A stretch of DNA of 44,975 bases from Phycisphaerales bacterium. Its GTDB lineage: Bacteria; Planctomycetota; Phycisphaerae; Phycisphaerales; SM1A02. The notes under the pieces are model-generated. The model saw only the letters and a list, made by a program, of their open reading frames with translations. It was not told the DNA's origin and searched no databases. The DNA is taken from assembly GCA_022447205.1 (NCBI GenBank), contig JAKVBQ010000009.1:1-44975 (forward strand), in the 5' to 3' direction. A program made the translations under genes and the position numbers. The stretch's first letter is position 1. Every line of letters begins with the position of its first letter. Shown here piece after piece: positions 40,588-44,975 of the stretch.

Positions 40588-41796
40588 TCAGACCGCGTCG
40601 AGTGCACGCTCGAGGTCGGCCATGAGGTCGTCGACCCGTTCGATGCCGACCGAAAGCCGCACCAGGGAATCACTGATCCCGAGCTTCGCACGTGCTTCGG
40701 CCGGGACCGATGCGTGGGTCATGATCGCGGGATGTTCGATGAGGCTCTCGACCCCACCGAGGCTCTCTGCGAGTGCGAAGATGCTGACCGTCTCCAGGAA
40801 GCGTCGGGACTCGTCGATGCCGCCCTTGAGGAAGATCGTGATCATGCCTCCGAAGGCGGGCGTTCCCTCGAGTCTCATCTGGCGCGCCGCGACCTCGTGC
40901 TGGGGATGACTTTCGAGTCCCGGGTAGACGACGCGCTCCACCTTCGGGTGGTTCTCGAGCATCCTCGCGATCGCCATGGCGTTTTCGCAGTGGCGCTGGA
41001 TCCGGACGGCGAGCGTCTTGACACCGCGCAGGCAGAGGTAGGCGTCGAAGGGGCCCATCACGGATCCGATCGAGTTCTGGAGGAAGCGCAGTCGTTGTGC
41101 GATCTCCTCGTCCCGGGTCACCAGGGCGCCGCCGACCACGTCGCTGTGTCCGCCGAGGTACTTGGTCGCCGAGTGCATGACCACGTGCATGCCGGCTTCG
41201 AGGGGACGCTGGAGCATCGGCGAGGCGAAGGTGTTGTCGGCCACGGCGATCGCTCCGTTCTCCTCGGCGATGCGCGCGATGCCTTCGAGATCGGAGACCT
41301 TCAGGGTGGGGTTGGTGGGGGATTCCACCCAGATCATCCTGGGCTTGTGTTCCTTGACGGTGCTCGCCACCGAGTCGAGGTTCGTCATGTCGATGTAGAT
41401 CGGTCGCAGGCCCTGGCTGCGCTCCCGGACCCTCGAGAGCAGCCGATAGGTCCCGCCGTACATGTCGTCCATGGCGAGGATGCAGTCACCTGAATCGATC
41501 ATTTCCAGGCAGGTGGCGGTCGCCGCCAGGCCGGAGGAGAACGCGAAGCCGCCGTTGGTCGTGTCCTGTTCCCTGGAAAGACCGCTGCCTTCGAGGTTCG
41601 CGATCGCACGCTCGAAGCTGTATCTCGTGACGTTGTGGCTTCTGGAGTACTCGTAGCCCTTGTGGACGCCGGGTGATTCCTGGGCGTAGGTGCTCGAGGT
41701 GTAGATCGGTGGCATCACCGCCCCGGTGACCTCGCACTTCTCCTGGCCTCCATGGATGCAGCGGGTGTCGATGTGTGTGGCGTCGTGTTCTTGCAT
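40588..41796 (-). CDS. Cystathionine gamma-lyase / transsulfuration PLP enzyme
   Basis: 402 residues of the Cys/Met metabolism PLP family. Features: 'HIDTRCIHGGQ' start, 'PPIYTSSTYAQ', 'YEYSRSHNVTRYSFERAIANLEG' in part, 'AFSSGLAATATCLEM', 'MYGGTYRLL', 'VESPTNPTLKVSDL', 'VADNTFASPMLQRPLE' and the PLP lysine Lys212 in 'HSATKYLGGHSDVVGG'. Next to cystathionine beta-synthase it most likely splits cystathionine to cysteine (CGL), but MetB and MetC relatives cannot be separated by eye. Together the two genes form the reverse transsulfuration path. The CBS gene lies 17 bases upstream on the same strand. Confidence 0.9.
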   Translation of the reverse strand: MQEHDATHIDTRCIHGGQEKCEVTGAVMPPIYTSSTYAQESPGVHKGYEYSRSHNVTRYSFERAIANLEGSGLSREQDTTNGGFAFSSGLAATATCLEMIDSGDCILAMDDMYGGTYRLLSRVRERSQGLRPIYIDMTNLDSVASTVKEHKPRMIWVESPTNPTLKVSDLEGIARIAEENGAIAVADNTFASPMLQRPLEAGMHVVMHSATKYLGGHSDVVGGALVTRDEEIAQRLRFLQNSIGSVMGPFDAYLCLRGVKTLAVRIQRHCENAMAIARMLENHPKVERVVYPGLESHPQHEVAARQMRLEGTPAFGGMITIFLKGGIDESRRFLETVSIFALAESLGGVESLIEHPAIMTHASVPAEARAKLGISDSLVRLSVGIERVDDLMADLERALDAV

Positions 41797-41813
41797 GTCT
41801 CTGGCTCGGGGCT

Positions 41814-43217
41814 TCAGGGCAGTTCCTTGCGGAGGTAGTTGATGAGGTCGATCTGGGTGATGATTCCGTAGAAGGCGTTCTTGTCGTGCACGATCGCGAC
41901 CCGGCCGCTCTTGAAGATCGGCATCAGTTCGCTGACATCCGCGTCAGGCTCGATGGTCACGAGGTCGCGGGTCATGAATCGATCGATCGCGTCGGTCGAA
42001 TCCGCGTCCTTCCTGGTCAGTGCCAGGAGGATGTCGGACTCGTCGATGATGCCCACGACCTGCTCGTCATCGTCAAGCACCACCATCTGGCTCACGTCAT
42101 ACATGCGCATGCGACGGATCGCCTGTCGAAGCGGTTCGTTCGCCCGCAGGACGTAGTCCTCGCCGTCGAGGTGCCTTCTCGCGATCAGGTCCTGGAGATT
42201 GCCGTGTCTCGTCCTCTCGATGAAGCCGTTCGCGATCATCCACTGGTCATTGAACATCTTGGAGAGGTACTTCGCCCCGTTGTCGCAGATCAGCGTCACG
42301 ACGTGTTCCGGTTCGGTCCGTTCCCGGCAGTAGCGAAGTGCCGCGGCAAGGAGAGTTCCCACGCTGGAGCCCGCAAGGACCCCTTCCTTCTGCAGAAGCT
42401 CGCGTGCGACATGGAAGGCTTCGCCATCCTCGATGGTGTAGGCGCAATCGACGAGATCGAGGTCGAGGATTCCGGGGACGAAATCCTCTCCGATGCCTTC
42501 GACAAGCCATGCACCGGGTTCGATGTCGATGCCATCATTGACCTTCGGGGCGAGAATGGACCCGTCAGGATCGGCGAGCACCATGTTGACCGAGGGGTTC
42601 TTCTCCTTCAGGAAGCGTCCGACTCCGGTCAGCGTGCCGCCTGATCCGACACCGGAGACGAAGGCGTCGACCTTGCCCTCCATCTGTTCCCAGATCTCAG
42701 GTCCGGTCGTCAGGTAGTGCGCATCCGCATTGGCGTTGTTGAAGAACTGGTTGATGTAGAACGCGCCGGCGTTCTCCCGGGCCAGTCGCTCCGCCACGTC
42801 CTGGTAGTAGTCGGGGTGACCCTTCGCCACGTCGGATCGGGTCAGCACGACTTCCGCGCCCATCGCCCGCAGGTGCGAGATCTTCTCGTCGGACATCTTG
42901 TCCGGGACCACGACCATGACCCGGTATCCCTTCTGGCCGGCGATGAGTGCGAGGGCGAGACCGGTGTTGCCCGCGGTCGCCTCGATGATCAGGCCCCCGG
43001 GTTTCAGGAGACCATCCTGTTCCGCCTTCTCGACCATCGCCACGGCAATCCGATCCTTGATCGAGTTGCCGGGATTCATCGATTCCATCTTCACGAAGAG
43101 TCGGCATGGCCCCGTGTCGAGATTCCGCAGCTCGAGCATCGGGGTGTTCCCGATCATCTCGAGGACGTTGCTGAAGACGGGAGCGGTCTGGATCTGTTCT
43201 GGTCGGCTGTTCATCAT
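41814..43217 (-). CDS. Cystathionine beta-synthase with CBS-domain pair
   Basis: 467 residues from the ATG with GGAG six bases before it; an in-frame GTG 36 bases further up is possible. The PLP core: 'LEMIGNTPMLELRN', the lysine in 'NPGNSIKDRIA', 'IIEATAGNTGLALALIAGQKG' in part, 'VSGVGSGGTLTGVGRFL'. About 60 residues after 'YLSKMFND' two CBS domains follow ('YDVSQMVVLDDDEQVVGIID', 'KSGRVAIVHDKNAFYGIITQ'), the regulatory pair that in eukaryotic enzymes binds AdoMet. It makes cystathionine from serine and homocysteine. Forms an operon with the lyase gene 17 bases downstream and diverges from rsmJ. Confidence 0.93.
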   Translation of the reverse strand: MMNSRPEQIQTAPVFSNVLEMIGNTPMLELRNLDTGPCRLFVKMESMNPGNSIKDRIAVAMVEKAEQDGLLKPGGLIIEATAGNTGLALALIAGQKGYRVMVVVPDKMSDEKISHLRAMGAEVVLTRSDVAKGHPDYYQDVAERLARENAGAFYINQFFNNANADAHYLTTGPEIWEQMEGKVDAFVSGVGSGGTLTGVGRFLKEKNPSVNMVLADPDGSILAPKVNDGIDIEPGAWLVEGIGEDFVPGILDLDLVDCAYTIEDGEAFHVARELLQKEGVLAGSSVGTLLAAALRYCRERTEPEHVVTLICDNGAKYLSKMFNDQWMIANGFIERTRHGNLQDLIARRHLDGEDYVLRANEPLRQAIRRMRMYDVSQMVVLDDDEQVVGIIDESDILLALTRKDADSTDAIDRFMTRDLVTIEPDADVSELMPIFKSGRVAIVHDKNAFYGIITQIDLINYLRKELP

Positions 43218-43359
43218 GCGGATCTCCGAAGCGGGCATGGTAGGGGATTGCACCCCGGCACCTGCTCATTTCCCGTGCCCCAGCGGTCATTTCCCACTCG
43301 TTTCCGATCGGAGTGTCGGACCCCACGTTGGAGGGGGGGCGATTGGCTAGGCTGATGCC

Positions 43360-44022
43360 GTGACGTTGCCCGGAATCGACATCCCCGACGAGCTCGTCCT
43401 CGAATCGACCGATGCCGGCCTGGAGCTCCGCCAGCGTTCCGACCGCCCGGGAAATGGCGTTCGTGCGGACCTTTCGGGTGGACGACGAGGCACACACCCC
43501 CTGGCGCGAGCCCTTCGCGGAGCGCAGGGCGTGGTGGTGGATGCGACTGCCGGGTTCGGCGGCGATGCCGGGGTCCTTGCCGCTCTGGGCAGATCGGTGC
43601 TCGCGATCGAGCGGAATCCGGTCCTCTTCACCCTGCTCGAGGATGCCCATCGCCGTCTCGCTCTCGAGGTGCCGACTCGTGCGGAGGCCGTCACCCTGCG
43701 ACACGGTGATGCACGGGATCTCCTGTCCGGGCTCGAGTCACCCTGGAACCGGGCTGCCGCGATCGTGCTCGATCCCATGTACCCCGGTCGTCGATCTGCC
43801 AGTGCACTGCCGCCGAAACCGATGCAGCTCCTGCGTGCGCTGCTCCGACCGGACGGGGCGATGGATGACGTGGAGACACTGATCGCCTCCGCCTTCCGGA
43901 CCGAGGCTCGCCGGGTGGTCCTGAAGCGGCCTCCAGAAGCGGCGCCTCCCGAAGGTGTCGGGAAGCCGACGTTCTCGATTGAATCAAAGCTCGTTCGCTG
44001 GGATGTCTGGGAGCGTGGCTAG
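43360..44022 (+). CDS. rsmJ: 16S rRNA (guanine-1516-N2)-methyltransferase, RsmJ family
   Basis: 220 residues from a GTG start. The AdoMet-binding motif is 'VVVDATAGFGGDAGVLAAL', then 'VLAIERNPVLFTLLEDAH', the catalytic-side 'IVLDPMYPGRRSASALPPK' and 'RRVVLKRPPEAAPP', all characteristic of RsmJ. The family methylates G1516 near the decoding site. Its TAG stop shares a CTAG with the stop of the next gene on the other strand. Confidence 0.88.
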   Translation: MTLPGIDIPDELVLESTDAGLELRQRSDRPGNGVRADLSGGRRGTHPLARALRGAQGVVVDATAGFGGDAGVLAALGRSVLAIERNPVLFTLLEDAHRRLALEVPTRAEAVTLRHGDARDLLSGLESPWNRAAAIVLDPMYPGRRSASALPPKPMQLLRALLRPDGAMDDVETLIASAFRTEARRVVLKRPPEAAPPEGVGKPTFSIESKLVRWDVWERG

Positions 44023-44243
44023 CCGTCTTCTTCAGTGAGGCCCAGCTTGCGATCATGTGCCGTCGAGCATCGCTCCATGAACCAGGCGAAGGCCACCGGC
44101 AGGACCACGAAGCAGCCCACGATGATGAAGCCGCGTGCCGCCGGTTCCCTGACCGCCTGGTCGCTGAGGGTGTCCTGCTGAAAGTCGGCCAGCAGGAGGG
44201 GGGCCTGGGATGCCAGCTCGATGAGCCCGGTCAGGTCCGGCAT
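44019..44243 (-). CDS. Small single-pass membrane protein
   Basis: 74 residues with one membrane helix ('GFIIVGCFVVLPVAFAWFM') and a polar C-terminus ending 'KLGLTEEDG'. No family recognised. It converges on rsmJ with both stops in the same CTAG and diverges from another small membrane gene 170 bases away, so the two may belong together. A GGAGGA lies five to ten bases before its ATG, supporting that it is translated. Confidence 0.6.
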   Translation of the reverse strand: MPDLTGLIELASQAPLLLADFQQDTLSDQAVREPAARGFIIVGCFVVLPVAFAWFMERCSTAHDRKLGLTEEDG

Positions 44244-44412
44244 GATCGAATCCTCCTACGGGGCGCCCCACGGGGTGGAGCGGACTTCGCTTCCCCTCCA
44301 GTGTAGCCGCAGGCGGGATCCGGCTGGTGAATCGGCGGACTGCCTGCCGATGAGATGGATTCACCTCGTCGGTTCCGGTACTCTGGTCGGAACCCCAAGG
44401 AGCACCCGCCCC

Positions 44413-44610
44413 ATGTCCCTGATGCTGCTCGAACTCCTCGAACCGGCCGCTTCCACCGTCATGGCCGCCGTCGATCCCCAGCTGGCGAAGACCCGATCGA
44501 TGTTCTATCTCATGACCGGGCTCATGGTGGTGCTTCCCCTCATCTCGGGTGTCCTCATCTACTACAGCCTGAACTTCCCGCATGCCCAGCACGGGCATGA
44601 CGATCACTGA
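44413..44610 (+). CDS. Very small membrane protein, His-rich C-terminus
   Basis: 65 residues from the ATG ten bases behind AAGGAG; a longer frame upstream is not supported. One membrane helix 'MFYLMTGLMVVLPLISGVLI' and the end 'NFPHAQHGHDDH', which is rich in His and Asp and could bind metal. No family recognised. It converges on the PDZ protein gene. Confidence 0.55.
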   Translation: MSLMLLELLEPAASTVMAAVDPQLAKTRSMFYLMTGLMVVLPLISGVLIYYSLNFPHAQHGHDDH

Positions 44611-44622
44611 GCTGTCCTTGCA

Positions 44623-44975
44623 TCAACGCGTGACCGCCGCCTCCGGCCGCTCGAGGATCTCGAGCGTCGTGTCGAACGTCTCGCCCGCGCGGAAGATGCT
44701 GACATCGACCGTGCTGCCGATGCCGGCAAGGTAGAACCACTTCTGGAACTCGATCGGGGTGTTGATCCGGTGTCCGTCGAAGGAGACCAGGAAGTCACCC
44801 GGTCGGATCCCCGCCTCATGCGCAGGGCTCGGTTCGAACACGTTCTCGATGTAGATGCCGGTGGTCGGTCGAGTCATCTTCGAGAGGGCCCTCGGACCGA
44901 ACGCCTCCCGAAGCTCACCTCGTCCCATCACCGAGAACCCCACCCAGGGTGATCGGGTCGAACCGTTCTCGAGGA
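44623..44975 (-). CDS. PDZ-domain protein, probably DegP/HtrA-type serine protease (5' end outside window)
   Basis: The last 117 codons of a gene read toward lower coordinates; the frame is open to the window edge. A PDZ domain is clear: 'IYIENVFEPSPAHEAGIRPG', 'DFLVSFDGHRINTPIEFQKW', 'VDVSIFRAGETFDTTLEI'. The part before it ('STRSPWVGFSVMGRGELREA') matches the stretch between protease and PDZ domain in S1C proteases. The catalytic domain is not visible, so protease activity is inference. Confidence 0.75.
   Translation of the reverse strand, partial: LENGSTRSPWVGFSVMGRGELREAFGPRALSKMTRPTTGIYIENVFEPSPAHEAGIRPGDFLVSFDGHRINTPIEFQKWFYLAGIGSTVDVSIFRAGETFDTTLEILERPEAAVTR

Overview
The window is GC-rich bacterial chromosome, very probably from a marine planctomycete of the class Phycisphaerae. 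Three things suggest this: secreted proteins with dockerin-like EF-hand repeats of the 'DGADL..LL..WG' kind, proteins ending in a PEP-CTERM-like 'VPAPGALALLGLGGL' plus poly-Arg tail, and ribosomal proteins with long Ala/Pro/Glu tails. The placement is inference from these signatures; no search was run. I see no IS element, prophage, CRISPR array, tRNA or rRNA.

Layout. 1-4182: 3' end of a beta-helix/dockerin-like secreted protein (+), then on the minus strand a BshC-like protein, a family 2 glycosyltransferase and a secreted protein of unknown function. 4266-20340: a merged S10-spc-alpha ribosomal cluster (+) from rpsJ to rplQ, including secY, map, infA, rpmJ and rpoA, with a good sigma70-type promoter, a long leader and a terminator after rplQ. 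rpmD, adk and rpsD are missing from their usual places. S14 and L36 are both short forms without a complete zinc site. Many intercistronic gaps contain perfect stem-loops, one of them (between rpsJ and rplC) terminator-like.

20365-30161: pheS (+), a PEP-CTERM protein (+), infC (-), a DUF2237 protein (-), a dockerin-like protein with an odd six-cysteine hydrophobic C-terminus (+), nrdR-thrS (-), a second sorting-tail protein (-), and pyrH-frr (-).

30313-40570: the most interesting part, an eight-gene tightly overlapping operon (+). Its first product has a TonB-like N-terminal membrane helix with an S-x3-H motif joined to a von Willebrand factor A domain. It is followed by a secreted protein, an ExbB/TolQ-type channel protein, two ExbD/TolR-type proteins and three large or medium envelope proteins of unknown function. 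I propose a proton-motive-force-driven envelope machine in which the VWA protein takes the place of TonB/TolA.

40588-44975: cystathionine gamma-lyase-type and cystathionine beta-synthase genes (-, reverse transsulfuration, homocysteine to cysteine), rsmJ (+), two very small membrane proteins, and the 3' end of a PDZ-domain protein, probably a DegP/HtrA-type protease, that runs off the window. The cysteine pathway and the BshC-like protein could together serve low-molecular-weight thiol metabolism, but they are 39 kb apart and that link is only a suggestion.
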